A stretch of DNA of 64,000 nt, from the NCBI GenBank assembly GCA_001986395.2, contig MQVO02000060.1, positions 37,299 to 101,298 of the forward strand, in the 5' to 3' direction. Below, one piece after another: positions 1 through 10,517 of the stretch. This DNA comes from Irpex lacteus. Its lineage: Eukaryota > Basidiomycota > Agaricomycetes > Polyporales > Irpicaceae. The notes beneath the pieces are model-generated. The model saw only the letters and a program-made list of their open reading frames with translations. It was not told the origin of the DNA and made no database searches. Within the stretch, counting starts at the first letter, position 1. Each line of letters starts with the position of its first letter. A program made the position numbers and the translations under genes.

Positions 1-523
1 GATCGTAGTGTCAGCAGTGTTTATGTCCGGAGGGCGATGGCGTGAGTTTGGATGCTGGAAGAGTACAGTACCTACAGAACGTTCGAGCAATGTCGGAGGC
101 CCGTTGACCGGGAAATAGCACTTTGTGACTGGCGTTTTCACAGGTTACGAACAGGATCGGCGACTGCGCGGGTACGACGCGTAAGTACGCTAAGTTAATT
201 ATCGTGTAAGGTCACGATGTCAATGCGATTGCAAGGGACAGTGAAGATTCTGTCATATCTAACTACAAAGGCAAGATAGATAGATCGGAGCAGCTCGTAC
301 GTACATAGAGAAGACAAGTCCGTACATACAACAAGAAATCAATGCACAATTAGATATCGTTCGTTCACTGCCCGGGGATATGAGAGCATATGTCCGTGCG
401 ACACAAGAAACCCATCCCTAGCAGCCTAATCCCATCTCAGCATGCATTGAAATGATAATCAAATGCGCACATACCTCCCAAAAAGTCCTCCACATCTTTA
501 GCAGGCATCTAACGCCGTTTTCC
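1..523. other. intergenic, no gene seen
   Basis: No reading frame here has a plausible start, splice sites or composition suggesting a protein. The right end is presumably the 3' flank of the minus-strand secreted-protein gene that stops at 524. I see nothing else in it. Confidence 0.5.
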
Positions 524-1119
524 TCAAATCCCAACAAGCCCAGCACCAATAACACCCGCCAAAACCATCACCGACGCTCCTCCAACCATACCCCTCGTAG
601 CCCCCGCACCACTCGAGCTCCCACTCCCACTGTCTCCCCCACTGGCACTCGCAGACGCACTCCCACTCACACTAGCACCCGCACTAGTGCTCAACCGACT
701 AACACTAACAGTGCTCGGCCCAATAGGCGTAGCAACCGACGGGCTACTCAGTACGCCCGACGCAGTAGGTAAGTCCGAGGTGGGTATACCCGCCGACGTG
801 GGCACCGAGATCGACGAAAGAGACGAGGGAGAAGGTATGGGGAGGGACGAGCCGGAGAGGGGTTCGGAGGTGGGTATTAGGGAGGGGGAGGGGATTGGGA
901 GGGATACCCTTGAGCTGCATTGAGAGGGGGTTAGTCAGTTAGGGAGTTGAGAGAGAAGAGAGGTGGAAGGGGGAGGGAGGGAGATGGGACGTACGAGGAA
1001 GCTCCGGGGTCGCTGGGGACTGGCTCGAGCGTTGCGCTCCCTGAGGGAGTCGTCACCGCTCCGTGTACTTGTGCCGCGGTGAGGAGAACGAGGGCGAGGA
1101 GGGTTTGGTAGGTTTGCAT
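524..1119 (-). CDS. GPI-anchor-type Ser-rich secreted protein
   Basis: Two coding exons (1119-995 and 914-524) encode 171 residues. The intron has donor GTACGT, a CTAAC branch motif and acceptor ATGCAG, and the phase is kept. The N-terminus (MQTYQTLLALVLLTAAQVHG) is a clear signal peptide. The middle is a Ser/Pro then Ser/Gly/Ala linker with no cysteine-rich or catalytic domain. The last ~25 residues are apolar after a Gly/Ser-rich stretch, the pattern of a GPI-attachment signal. It is therefore inferred to be a cell-surface glycoprotein. A second gene of the same design lies 1.7 kb away (2872-3295), so this may be a small local family. A minus-strand TATATATA lies at 1285-1292, about 165 nt before the start. 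No specific function can be named. Confidence 0.75.
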
Positions 1120-1284
1120 TTTGTTTGTTCGTGAGTCGTCTCTTCAATCAAGAGTAGTTCTGTATACGCAGAAAGGTCAGTCGATTAGTCGTACAGTACT
1201 CGCCCATCACAATCCACTCACCTAGCGATGGAGGGAACAGCACTGGTACTGGTACTGTGCGTAAACTCTCACCTCCACCGAGTC

Positions 1285-1292
1285 TATATATA
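1285..1292 (-). promoter_or_regulatory. putative TATA box
   Basis: TATATATA on the minus strand, about 165 nt upstream of the start codon of the secreted-protein gene 524-1119. Position and sequence fit a core promoter element; this is inference only. Confidence 0.4.
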
Positions 1293-1718
1293 CCTCCCAC
1301 CCCACTCACGGGCACTAGAAGAAGCTTAGGTAAGGAAGTCTAAATCAGTAGCGACCCACCCACCGCCACATGCACATGCCAATCAATTACCGGATTGTTG
1401 GACGTCTGTCGTATCTCGCGAGGGGGATGGGAAGTGCTAGTGGTTGATGTCCGTGTGGGTGAGAAATAGACTTACCGGGAGTAAGCTGGCTATTATTCGT
1501 GCGAACTGGTCTTGTACAGCGTGCCGGGTTTGTCTGTATACGAGACTGAACGAAGCAAACACGACGGTTAAAGTCACCACCACTGCTAACAAGCAGAGTG
1601 GCCACAGACTCGCAGAGCTTCTCACGATGATCTTCCCATCCCGCTTCCCATCCCGTCACGGACGGCGACGACGGTACCGGACAACGTCAACGAGGAATCG
1701 AATTCTCTCCCGTACTTC

Positions 1719-1770
1719 TACAGTCGAATAGTCTCCTAGACTTCGAGAATCGAATAGCCCCCTAGACTTC
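1719..1770. repeat. short imperfect direct repeat
   Basis: Two adjacent copies share the pattern TCGAATAG(T/C)(C/T)(T/C)CCTAGACTTC with small differences. This is likely a local duplication in non-coding DNA. Confidence 0.5.
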
Positions 1771-2871
1771 TACATGGAATCGAACTAGGTTTACTTCAAG
1801 TTGAACAGTGAACTTACTTATTGAACTTACACTTGGCATTTGGCAGCTGTACGCCGTCCAACGTCTTCGAGTACGTGTAATCATTACTGGAAGTCGGGGG
1901 GAGGCAGGGAGTGTTGTCAAAGGTGTGAGGGCCGATATAAGCTTCGAGGGGTTTGGTATCGTTTGACGTTCGCTCTCGAAAACCCCATTACTTGAATACC
2001 CGCTTCCATCTTCCAAGTTGACGGTCGTACCGTACTGCTGAGTGCAGCATCTGTTAAGCTGTAATCACATCTACGACCCGTCGTGCATCCTATGCAGTGC
2101 GTCAGACTTTACTGTGAGCAGTGAGCACCACGAGATGAAGTTCGAAAGTTATACTCGTGCTCAGACATGGACGATACGCTGTAGACACCGAGTCTTACAG
2201 ATGCATAGGCAGCGAGAGGTGAGATCCAGAGATGTGATTCAGAGGTGAGAGATGTGTGCATGAGTGCCGCGCAATCATCGAGGTCAATCGAGTATGATGA
2301 GTCTCCTGGGTATGAGTACGATACGGTCGAGGGTGCATAGACTTATGAGTGGCTAATTGGAACTGAGTACGACGGCTAGAGCTACAACTTGACCTATCGT
2401 AGCGAAAGGTGAGCAAGTGACTCGATAACTGAAGGACAGGATACATGTCACCACCAGACTCAAGCAGCAGTTCCCGTTCACACAACGGCGACAGCATACG
2501 GCACTTAACAACGAGCTCAAGACAAACAGCCAGCTTACAACGAACACTCTCACACATCACACAAAGTATCAAGCAAAACCATGGTATACGTAGAAGGGTA
2601 ATTATCGGCATCAAAGTACTTCAAACGGGAGGGCACGTAGTAAAGAAACGACAGACAAAGGTATACGATCAAGGACGACCGAAGATCAAAGAGTTTATAT
2701 GGGGTTTATGAGTGAGTGAGAGTTCAACGAGTGAGCCATCATGGAATTCTCTAGTCCAATCCACAACCACGTCAAACCAACTCCGTACCGTCCCTTTTCC
2801 ATCCACCACAGCCCACCACTCATCCATCAACTCAAAGCGAAGATGAGGGGACAAGGAGAAGGGGAAGCTGC

Positions 2872-3295
2872 TTAGAGGAGAGCAGCAACACCGGCGCAGG
2901 CGACAGCGACGGCGCCCATGGCGGGGGCGATGCCCATAGCGGCACCGGTAGCTGAGGGGGCAGCAGAGCCGGAAGAGCCCGAGGCGGAGCCGGAGGGCTT
3001 GGCGGAGGCTGAGCCCGAGCCGGAGACGGAGGCGCCGCTGGAGAGGGGAACGGAGGCGGAGGCAGAGCCGGAGCCGCTGGGGGCGGGGGCAGAGACGGAG
3101 GCAGAGCCCGAGCCGGAGCTGTGTGAGAGGATTGAGGTGAGTGTGAGTTGAAAGAGGATGCGAGGGAGGGAAGGGGATGGGGGAGAGGAGAGGAAGGGAG
3201 GAGGGTACTCACGCGGACTCAGCGGCAGAGGAGCTCTGGGCAGCCGCGAAGGCAGCGAGGAAGGCAACGACGACGTAGGAGGCACGAGCGAACAT
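2872..3295 (-). CDS. GPI-anchor-type Ser/Gly/Ala-rich secreted protein
   Basis: Two exons (3295-3213 and 3118-2872) encode 109 residues. The intron has a GTGAGT donor and CACACAG acceptor and splits an Ala codon in phase. A signal peptide opens the protein (MFARASYVVVAFLAAFAAAQ). The mature part is nearly all Ser, Gly, Ala and Pro, with repeated SGS/SAS motifs. The C-terminus is a long apolar tail preceded by small residues, typical of a GPI-anchor signal. No catalytic or binding domain is visible, so a wall or surface role is inferred. The gene resembles its neighbour at 524-1119 in design, length and orientation. A minus-strand TATATAAA sits at 3531-3538. Confidence 0.8.
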
Positions 3296-3919
3296 GTTGA
3301 TTAGTTTGAGTGGGTTGGGGTCTAAAGAGTTACGTGACGTGGCAAGTCAATTAGCGTTCATTCAACCGTACATTCAAGCGACCGAACGAGGAAGGTTTAT
3401 AGATGGGACGGGGACTCACAAAGTTCGTGAAGAACGAAAGTGTGGAGAGGAGAGGAGAGAGAGAGAGATGGGAAGCGATGAACTTGGAAGAGAGAAAGAA
3501 AGAAAGAGGCGGCGAACGCGTCCGACGAGGTTTATATACCCCTCTAGCCCAGCTAGCTCTCGCCCTCGATCCCTCACGCAGACCCCCTTGGCACCCCTCA
3601 CGAGATAACATAACACAAAAACGGTCTTCCTTTCTGATGCGTTTCTGTTCGAGCATGTTTTGATGGGATGCCCGCGCTGATCCTGACTCGCCGCACGCGA
3701 CTTGCAATTTTTTTCTCGGCAGGGAACTGACGGTCGCCAAAGGACCCCAGAGAATTCGATCAACCATCATCCATCTCAGATCACTCGACTGATGCGGACG
3801 AAAAAATCCGAGACAGGACATCTCAATCGAATTGATGATTACTTATTTGACAGACGGGACAAGTCAAAAGTCAGATAGATATTCACCGGGCGCTGATGCG
3901 AGGCATATGCGCGACCGTC
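3296..3919. other. intergenic: promoter of the 2872-3295 gene
   Basis: This lies between two minus-strand genes. It contains a purine-rich tract (about 3425-3520) and the TATATAAA at 3531-3538. No separate gene is supported, although several short frames exist on both strands. Confidence 0.45.
3531..3538 (-). promoter_or_regulatory. putative TATA box
   Basis: TATATAAA on the minus strand, about 235 nt upstream of the start of the secreted-protein gene 2872-3295. Confidence 0.4.
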
Positions 3920-5958
3920 TCACACGACGAACGTCAACGTCTACGAGCACCAGCCAGTGAGCAATACACAACGCAGAGAACGAGGGAAAACACGTACGGC
4001 AGGCGAGGCAGCCTCGACAGACCCGACAAACGCCTCCACGTCACCGACAACCGCCAACACGTTCCTCCCTCCAACGTACACCACGCTGTTCGCAGGCGTC
4101 GCTAGCATTCGTGCATCAGATCAGCTTCAAGCGACAAGTCATCGACGTCTAGCCGGGCGACTTACATCCGTCTGCGTTCACCCAACGCACCGTCACCTGC
4201 CCGTCGCTGCCCACGACCCAGATAGCACTCTCGCTGGGCTCAGAGTCACCCGTCGTCGCGCTGAACGAGTTGCCGACCACGGCAGGCCGAGCACCCACCG
4301 CCGCTACAATAATTAACAGATTAATAAAATTAAAATAACCTCGGCCGGTTATCGCGCAAGGGGGGTTTTCCCTATCTCTGCAATCTCGCATATCTCGCAT
4401 GTCCATGTCCGGGACCAGGGCTTCTTCTGCATGGAAGCCCTTTTTTCTTCCTTACGACGCGGCGGCACGCGGAGAAAGTCTTTATGAAACCCTAATTCCC
4501 CGAGGACCCTGCTCCGTCCTCGTGTGTCCCCTCACCCAAAATACCTGACCGCAGCAGACATAAAAAAAGAAAACGAGAAAGACACTCACACTGAGCGACA
4601 CCGCCAACGTAGAGATAGTTGCGAGTGTGCGGGCGGAGGTCGGGGTTCTCACTCGAGAAGCCCTGGATGCCTCCCAGAAGCGGAAACGTCGCGAAGCCGT
4701 TCTACATAAATAAACCAATTAGCGCGTGTTTCAAATGTCAGCCATCAATCAGCCACCGTCCATCAGAACATTCCACCGTGCCTTCTTCTGCGCACTCCCG
4801 CCCGGTCGCACTCCCATCAATCGCGACATGCGTACATAATAATCTCTCCTCCCCGCCTCACGAGAACAGAGAAGACATGCACTCACCACAGCTCTCAGGT
4901 TCTCGCTCCCGCCTGGCGCAGTGTTGCACTCGTCCACCAACACAACACTCAGCGCGTTTCCACGTTCAGTCTGCACCAAGTACTCTCCAAATGGATTCGC
5001 CCGTCGACTCAGATACCCGTTGAATCCTGCGCCGCTAACCCGAATCACACCCGTACGAGGCGTGCACGTCCCTGAGCCTCCTGAGCCCGAGTTCGCGGTG
5101 CGGGACGAAGGGGGAAGTGCGGAAGGACGAGGACGCGGTGCTGCTGCTGTAGAATACGAACCATAGACGTAAGTATGCGGATGACAATATACACGACCTT
5201 TTCGCTATGCAAAGTGGAGCTCGTGCGTGCACTCGACGCGTCGGGTAGTGTGAATCCACAGGTGCGTGCTCGGCAGATAGGACAAGGTGCGTGTGCGCCT
5301 CCCCAGTGTCGAACTAACGTTTACTCTAACGTTCTATCTCTGTAACTGATGGTTCTTCGACTTGCAGGCACTTTTGACCTTGTGCAGCCAATAGACCTTA
5401 AGCACCAGCCTTATCGTATGAACGCAGCCATCTCATCTGTTCACCTTCGCACATACGACGAGCTTGTTGCTCGACCGGGCGGTCCAACCACACTCGTCCT
5501 TGCCCTCAAGATCCACTACCGGTCCACCCGCCCAACTGTGCTGAGTCCTCCTTACGAACTCACACCACCCAACCTCACGAACTCAAAACCAGAAAAAACC
5601 ACTCACCACCCTTCGCCTGCCTCCTAAACAACGGCTTCTTCGGCGGAAGACCCCTCTTCATCCTCTCCCCATTCGTCATCTCCCTCTCCTCCTTCGTCTC
5701 TCTCTTCATCCACATCTCCTCATCTTTGTCGTCATCGCCAGTAACACTCACAAGGCGTTTCTCATAAGAATTCTCCTCGGTCTGACGACCGGAAATGGTG
5801 TGGAAGGCGTTAAACTGCGTCAACCCATCAGCAGGCGAGTGAACCCGCTTCGAGAGGTCACGGTGTCTCTGAGATACGGGCGTGGGGCTGGGGCGGAGAG
5901 CTGAGACGGAGAGGGTCAGGGCGAGGGTTATGGTGAGTGTGAGGGTGGGGAAGTGCAT
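3920..5958 (-). CDS. secreted protein of unknown function, six exons
   Basis: Exons 5958-5607, 5146-4887, 4701-4590, 4303-4166, 4101-3998 and 3940-3920 join in phase to 328 residues. The N-terminus is a strong signal peptide (MHFPTLTLTITLALTLSVSA), followed by a charged propeptide-like stretch with several Lys-Arg sites that Kex2-type proteases could cut. A Ser/Gly/Pro linker leads to a conserved-looking C-terminal module containing NGYLSRRANPFGEYLVQT, GGIQGF, NYLYVGG and SESAIWVVG. That module reads like a compact extracellular beta-rich domain seen in basidiomycete secreted proteins, but I cannot name it. The first intron (5606-5147, 460 nt) is far longer than the others, so a missed exon there is possible. 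A TATA-like element lies at 6254-6259. Confidence 0.65.
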
Positions 5959-5990
5959 CGTGGGCGAACTTGTTCGGCTGTTGGGCTTTA

Positions 5991-6075
5991 AGGGCTGGTT
6001 GGGCTGGTTGGGCTGGCTGGGCTGGCTGGTCTGGCTGGTCTGGCTGGGCTGGTCGGTGCGTTGGGCTGGTAGGTT
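5991..6075. repeat. GGCTGG(T/G)TGGGC minisatellite
   Basis: About 85 nt of imperfect tandem units built from GGCTGG and TTGGGCTGG/TCTGGCTGG. It lies just upstream of the start codon at 5958, so it would fall in the 5' UTR or promoter of that gene. Confidence 0.7.
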
Positions 6076-6253
6076 GGTGAGGTAAGGTGGTTGAAGGAGC
6101 GTAAAGAGTGTGAGGTTATCGTCGTCGTCGTCGAGTATTGTATCGTCAAAAGAGCGTGCTAATCCTAATCTTCTTCGTCCTGTTGTGTAGGCTGTACTGT
6201 CCCGGTGGGGGAATAGAAATGTGCTAAAGCTCCCCGTCCCCTTCTCGCGCCCT

Positions 6254-6259
6254 TATATA
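6254..6259 (-). promoter_or_regulatory. putative TATA box
   Basis: TATATA read on the minus strand within GGTATATAAGG, about 300 nt upstream of the start codon at 5958. Confidence 0.35.
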
Positions 6260-6912
6260 CCTTCCCCGTCCCTCCCCTTCTCCATATTCCTTTCTGTGTT
6301 CCGTCCCGGCATCATTGGGAAAACAGACGAATCGAGCGAAGTACAAGACGAATATAGTAAAACTACCATATCGAGCCTTGCTTCGACGCGAAGCAGCTGA
6401 AACTTGCCTTTTTGGGGTGGCGAATTGCTGCTTTGGGAGGTGCGAGGGGGGTTGTGATTGGTTCGTTTTCTGTGCAGTGGGATGTTGGACGTGGGAGGAG
6501 GTTAGAAGGTTGGAAAGGGGGGGGGGTGAAGGTTGGTCCGGAGCTGAGAGGCGGTAGCGGAGGAGAGGGAGGAGGTGGAGGGGGGGAGGGATGGTTGGTC
6601 CGGAGCTGAGAGAGAAAGGGGGAGGAGAGGGATGAAGGCGATTGTTGCTTTACGCATGTAGTCTCGTAAGTAAGTACTTTGCTAGTGCAGTGTTGATAGT
6701 TGTACTGAGGGTTGATAACAGGCCCAGCATCTAGCTTTTCAGGATGTGGATGTGTTACTGCCGCTGCTGAACGTTCACGCTCGCCTGGGAGTCCTACACT
6801 TCGCCTGTGAGTCCCGGACCATACGTCCAGGCTTACAGTACAGGGACGACATTCGACTGAACCCGCCTACGCCTACTTACAGTTTTAAGTAGAAGAAGTG
6901 ATATTACAGTAA

Positions 6913-7443
6913 TCCTCTTTAATATAAAGAGGGTCGCGGTCGCTCCACCGCGTTCTGCGCGTCGCGGTTGGTTGAGACAAACATGGCTTTCTATTGGTGG
7001 CTGGCAGTTCTAACGCATCTTATTATTGGCTGGGACGTGGCATTTTTCCCCGAACATTGAACGCGTGACGTCACGCTACTAGAACTTTCCTTCCAGCTGT
7101 GTTCTTTCTTCCAGCCTCTTGCGGCGGGTCGACATGCAGCTGCATACTGGTCCGCTTCTGCAACGCGAAGTCAAAGTATTCTGCTTCATGATCGAACAAG
7201 GGCGCGCCTGTCACTGCTGGCCGGAGCGCCGAAGGCGCGGAGGCCAGCAGGGATGGGCGCGCTCTGTGACCGTCACATCGAAGTTGGAGCATCGGGAATC
7301 CTTCCAGTTTTTAAATGTGTTCGTAATCCCAAACTACTGGGATTATCTCCTCTCGAGCTTTCTCGAGCTCTTCGCATCGAACACTGCACATGGAGTGTCA
7401 TGCAATAATCTAAACACCCGTGCAGCGCACGGGATTTTGCTAG
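6913..7443 (+). mobile_element. non-autonomous Helitron-like element
   Basis: The element begins TCCTCTTTAATATAAAGAGG directly after an A (6912). It ends with a perfect 7-bp hairpin CCCGTGC-AGC-GCACGGG (7417-7433), a 6-nt spacer and CTAG (7440-7443), directly before a T (7444). A 5' TC, a subterminal 3' hairpin, a CTRR end and insertion between A and T without target duplication are the diagnostic Helitron traits. At 531 bp it has no Rep/helicase frame, so it would need a partner element to move. Its 5' end is itself an inverted repeat (CCTCTTTAATATAAAGAGG), and an imperfect 60-nt palindrome lies inside at 7202-7262. A frame across 7119-7478 runs over the 3' end and is not a gene. Confidence 0.75.
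7202..7262. repeat. imperfect palindrome inside the Helitron-like element
   Basis: Two arms of about 21 nt (around GCGCGCCTGTCACTGCTGGCC and its near-complement) flank a GGAGCGCCGAAGGCGCGGA core. It could form a long hairpin. Confidence 0.6.
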
Positions 7444-8515
7444 TGTTACGGTTAAGCTTAAGATCATCGTTGGCCTAGGTATCTTCGCACCCAAGTGACC
7501 CATCGACGAATGCCCGGATAGAACGTGCACTGGCAAGCTACTGTACGTTCCCGCATAATACAGATACACGCACTGAAGCTTATAAATCCCCCAGAGTCCA
7601 GACAGACCTCGCACTGACCCACCTACCCACCGACTACTCGTAAAGGTGACAGTTCCGTCAAAGCCACCTCGAACTACCGTACGCGTGAGTCTACTCCCGA
7701 TCCCGATCCAACTCAAGTACGCACGCACCGGGATCTCCCAATGACGACAGCCCCACTAGTACTCGCACTCGCACTCAGGTATACGAAGACGGCTACTGCA
7801 ATCGGGTATATAAGTAAACGACTCGAGTCGGCCCGTGCCGCACGACGAACCCTGCCTTGGTATGTCGAGCCAGAAAACCCTCCATCACACTACACCAGTG
7901 CTCCCGGCTCTCGAGAGCACACGCGTCGTACTCCGCCGTCACCTCTCCCATTGCCGTACGTCACTAACAACCAAGAAGAAACTCCTCGAAGAACATACGG
8001 ACGACGTTACCGAGGCGCGTATCGTCAACCGGAAGAGGCAGACATATGCATGGATGCCGACGACTTGTTAGTTATAACTGGTAGAGTGTCTTACTCTACG
8101 CTCTAAGAATCTGTCTGGCCGTCTCAAATCTCAATCTCAACCTCAACGTTCTCGAGCCTCCGAGTCGTACTGGTCTTACGCTCGGACGGGTGGTCTGAAC
8201 ATAGGTACTCGCTCGTATAATGGTAAACCTGATCTGTCGCTGAATATTGGAGTTGGATTTAGCAATGTAAGGCTAAAATTCACAGATACAAGCGATCTAT
8301 AGCTAGATACAGATATATAACTGGAACAGACGCGTGAATACTTAGCTTGAGTGCACGAGGAAGCAGATGAGGGAATATAAAGTGAAGTGAAGCACGAACG
8401 TCGAAAGAGGGTGAGCTGGTCGAAGCTTGGATTGCACAAACACGAAGGCAGACAGGGAGTAGGAACAGAGACGAAAACCAAAGCAGACAGATGAACAGTG
8501 AGCAAAGAGGAGACT
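7444..8515. other. intergenic, no confident gene
   Basis: Frames at 7741-8106 (plus) and 7273-7728 (minus) have no domain, no signal peptide and no supporting splice structure. The right end is the 3' flank of the minus-strand membrane-protein gene that stops at 8516. Confidence 0.4.
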
Positions 8516-10048
8516 TCACCAAACACCGCCATGCCCCGAACTCTCAATATCATACAGCGCTTCTTCACAGCGCGAGAAGAACGACTCGTTTGGAGTGGTC
8601 GACGACTCGTTCGGAGTGAGCGATAGCTTCGGCGCGGAAGGGGACACAGAAGCAGAGGAAACGAGTGAGATAGGCCTAGTCGCGGTAGTGAGACGAGTAA
8701 AGTTCGACAAATCCGCGAGAGCTCCGAAGACTCTCGCCGAAAGAGTTTGTTTGTTTGTCGCGGTCTTCGTTGGTTGCGTAGCGTTCTCGTGTGCGTTGAA
8801 GGTATTGGTGTTCTCGTAGGCACTGGGGGATTTGCGTTTCGCGATCTTGCTCCTCGTCCCAGCCTTCGCTTTCTTTCTCGATATCGTCTTCGTCTCTTCA
8901 CAGGGTGTTAATTCGCCTGTCGAAGGAGAAGAACCCGGAGAAGAGGAGGCAAAAGCAGAAGAAGATGGGAAGATAAACCCACGTCCAGACGGACTCTCCA
9001 CGAGCTCACGGGGCGGGTAACACGACGTCGGCGGGACGTAGAGGTAGGTTGGATCTATCCGAGTCTGGATTTGCTCTTCCTCTCTTCCTTGCTCTCCGTC
9101 TTCGTCGTGGTCTTCGTCGTGGTTTGGAGTGTCGATACCGAGGGCGGAGTCTACGTCCATCTCAAAGTCCGTAGTGTCCGGGTTCGTAGTGATCGAGGAA
9201 CGAGGAGAGGAAGGGCAAGGAGAAGCAGAGGAAGAGACAGGAGAAGGAGGAGAAGAGGAAGGAGAAGAGGGAAGGGAGTCAACGTCCTCAATGACAATGC
9301 GTGGGACCTGCAGACGTGCCTGTTTGACCTCGGAGGAGAGGATTTGGGTCGGAGTGGCAACTGAGAACGGTGCAGAGGTGGGATTGGCGAGAGAAATTGC
9401 AGAGGTGGGAGTAGTAGGAGAGATAGCAGGAGAGGTACTTGTAGCGAGAGAATCTGGACTAGAGTCAGCACCAAAAGCAGCAGCAGCAAGAGAGGCAGGA
9501 GAAGCAGAGGCAGGAGAGACGACAGGAGAGGCAGAAGAGGCAGCAGGAGTCGCAGGAGCAGCAGCGCGTTCCAAATCGATCTGTACGACAGGCACTTCCC
9601 AGCTCCATCTGAGGTTGAACCACGAAGTCGAAGTTGATGTCGGCTGAGATGGATCGGAGGAGCCGAAGATAGATTCGCGGAGGGAGGGGGATCTGTGGTG
9701 TCTCGAAGGAATAGGAAGAGGTGGGGGAGGAGTATCTTCAGTAAGGAGACCAGGTAGCACGAGGGCCCTAGGTAGAGATGGCACTTCGAATCCTTCCTTA
9801 ACGCATTTTCGTTCACCTTCACCGCCATCGGCCGCTTCGTCGCCCTCACACTCTTCTGGCACGTCATCACGAGACCGACCAAAGCACCTACGAACAACAA
9901 GCCACCCAAGGTACACCAACACGCAGAGCTGGATGAGGACTGCAAAGGCGAGCGCGATGAGGAAGACTGTCTTGTTGAGGTTGGCGTCGAATGCGTCTTG
10001 GGCTATTTGGTCTGCGAAGAAGGTGTTTGGGGGAGGGGGAGGGGCCAT
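8516..10048 (-). CDS. single-pass membrane protein, Ser/Thr/Pro-rich, unknown function
   Basis: One uninterrupted exon of 510 codons. After a Pro-rich start there is one transmembrane helix at about residues 27-50 (KTVFLIALAFAVLIQLCVLV), followed by basic and Cys residues (VVRRCFGR). That charge pattern places the long C-terminal part in the cytoplasm. The remaining ~450 residues are low-complexity Ser/Pro/Ala with acidic patches and two basic patches (around GTRSKIAKRKSP). No enzymatic domain is visible. Such single-helix, disordered proteins are common in Agaricomycetes and mostly unnamed. It diverges from ORC1 across about 470 bp. Long frames on the opposite strand and in other frames follow from its low-complexity codon pattern and are not genes. 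Confidence 0.75.
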   Translation of the reverse strand: MAPPPPPNTFFADQIAQDAFDANLNKTVFLIALAFAVLIQLCVLVYLGWLVVRRCFGRSRDDVPEECEGDEAADGGEGERKCVKEGFEVPSLPRALVLPGLLTEDTPPPPLPIPSRHHRSPSLRESIFGSSDPSQPTSTSTSWFNLRWSWEVPVVQIDLERAAAPATPAASSASPVVSPASASPASLAAAAFGADSSPDSLATSTSPAISPTTPTSAISLANPTSAPFSVATPTQILSSEVKQARLQVPRIVIEDVDSLPSSPSSSPPSPVSSSASPCPSSPRSSITTNPDTTDFEMDVDSALGIDTPNHDEDHDEDGEQGREEEQIQTRIDPTYLYVPPTSCYPPRELVESPSGRGFIFPSSSAFASSSPGSSPSTGELTPCEETKTISRKKAKAGTRSKIAKRKSPSAYENTNTFNAHENATQPTKTATNKQTLSARVFGALADLSNFTRLTTATRPISLVSSASVSPSAPKLSLTPNESSTTPNESFFSRCEEALYDIESSGHGGVW

Positions 10049-10517
10049 CGCGTCCGGCTCCTAGTTCTAAAAGAGGCGCAGGCGAGAAAGCAAAGAGAGC
10101 CGAAGGAGAGGGTAAGGACAGTGAGAGTAGAGTAGAAGTAGAAAGAAACGTAGAATAGCTAAGGTAAAGAAGGAAAGACGGGAAGGACGACTTAACTTGA
10201 GTGGTGAGGGTTGTTAGTGTCAGCTATGCTGGGCTGTCATTATGTCTGCCGCTTTGCCAGCCCGCCTAGTGCATCGGAGTGGTCCCTCACGGGTTTCTCC
10301 TGGATATCCTATTCATTGGATTAGTACTCTTCGTTGTCTATTCCATAACATTATTATCAGCGTACGATGAATCGAGACTGAACGTCATGGAGGTGAAAAG
10401 AAACCAAAACCCGCCGCTCGCCTCCCATAAAACGCGATCACGTGTTATCAGCGTCTACTCAATCATACCTGGCGGCCGTCGCGTAAGTCGTGCTCCTCGT
10501 CACCGTCGACTGCACCG
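10049..10517. other. divergent promoter region (membrane protein / ORC1)
   Basis: 469 nt between two head-to-head start codons. No clear TATA box or GATA element stands out. The purine-rich left half is probably the 5' UTR of the minus-strand gene. Confidence 0.5.

Larger units (their letters stand above)
1120..2871. other. intergenic, no confident gene
   Basis: This 1.75-kb stretch holds only short frames on both strands. One minus-strand stretch (about 1625-1480) encodes a hydrophobic segment followed by a good GTAAGT donor, but it has no in-frame ATG, so I do not call a gene. At 1719-1770 there are two imperfect direct copies of a ~27-nt unit containing TCGAATAG and CCTAGACTTC. Confidence 0.4.
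5959..6912. other. intergenic with simple repeats
   Basis: Upstream region of the secreted-protein gene 3920-5958. It carries a TGG-rich minisatellite, a TATA-like element and a G-rich purine tract (about 6490-6630) that shares a short duplicated segment (GGTTGGTCCGGAGCTGAGAG, twice). No gene is supported. Confidence 0.45.

Noticed and set aside
1684..1790. tRNA B-box-like GTTCGATTCC on the minus strand
   Set aside because: The flanking bases cannot form a T-stem or acceptor stem, and the motif is part of the local direct repeat.
7119..7478. 119-codon plus-strand frame as a transposon protein
   Set aside because: It crosses the 3' end of the Helitron-like element and shows no Rep, helicase or transposase motif.
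8176..9945. Long frames overlapping the membrane-protein gene in other frames and strand
   Set aside because: Produced by repetitive Ser/Pro/Ala codons of the real gene; no independent start, splice or domain evidence.
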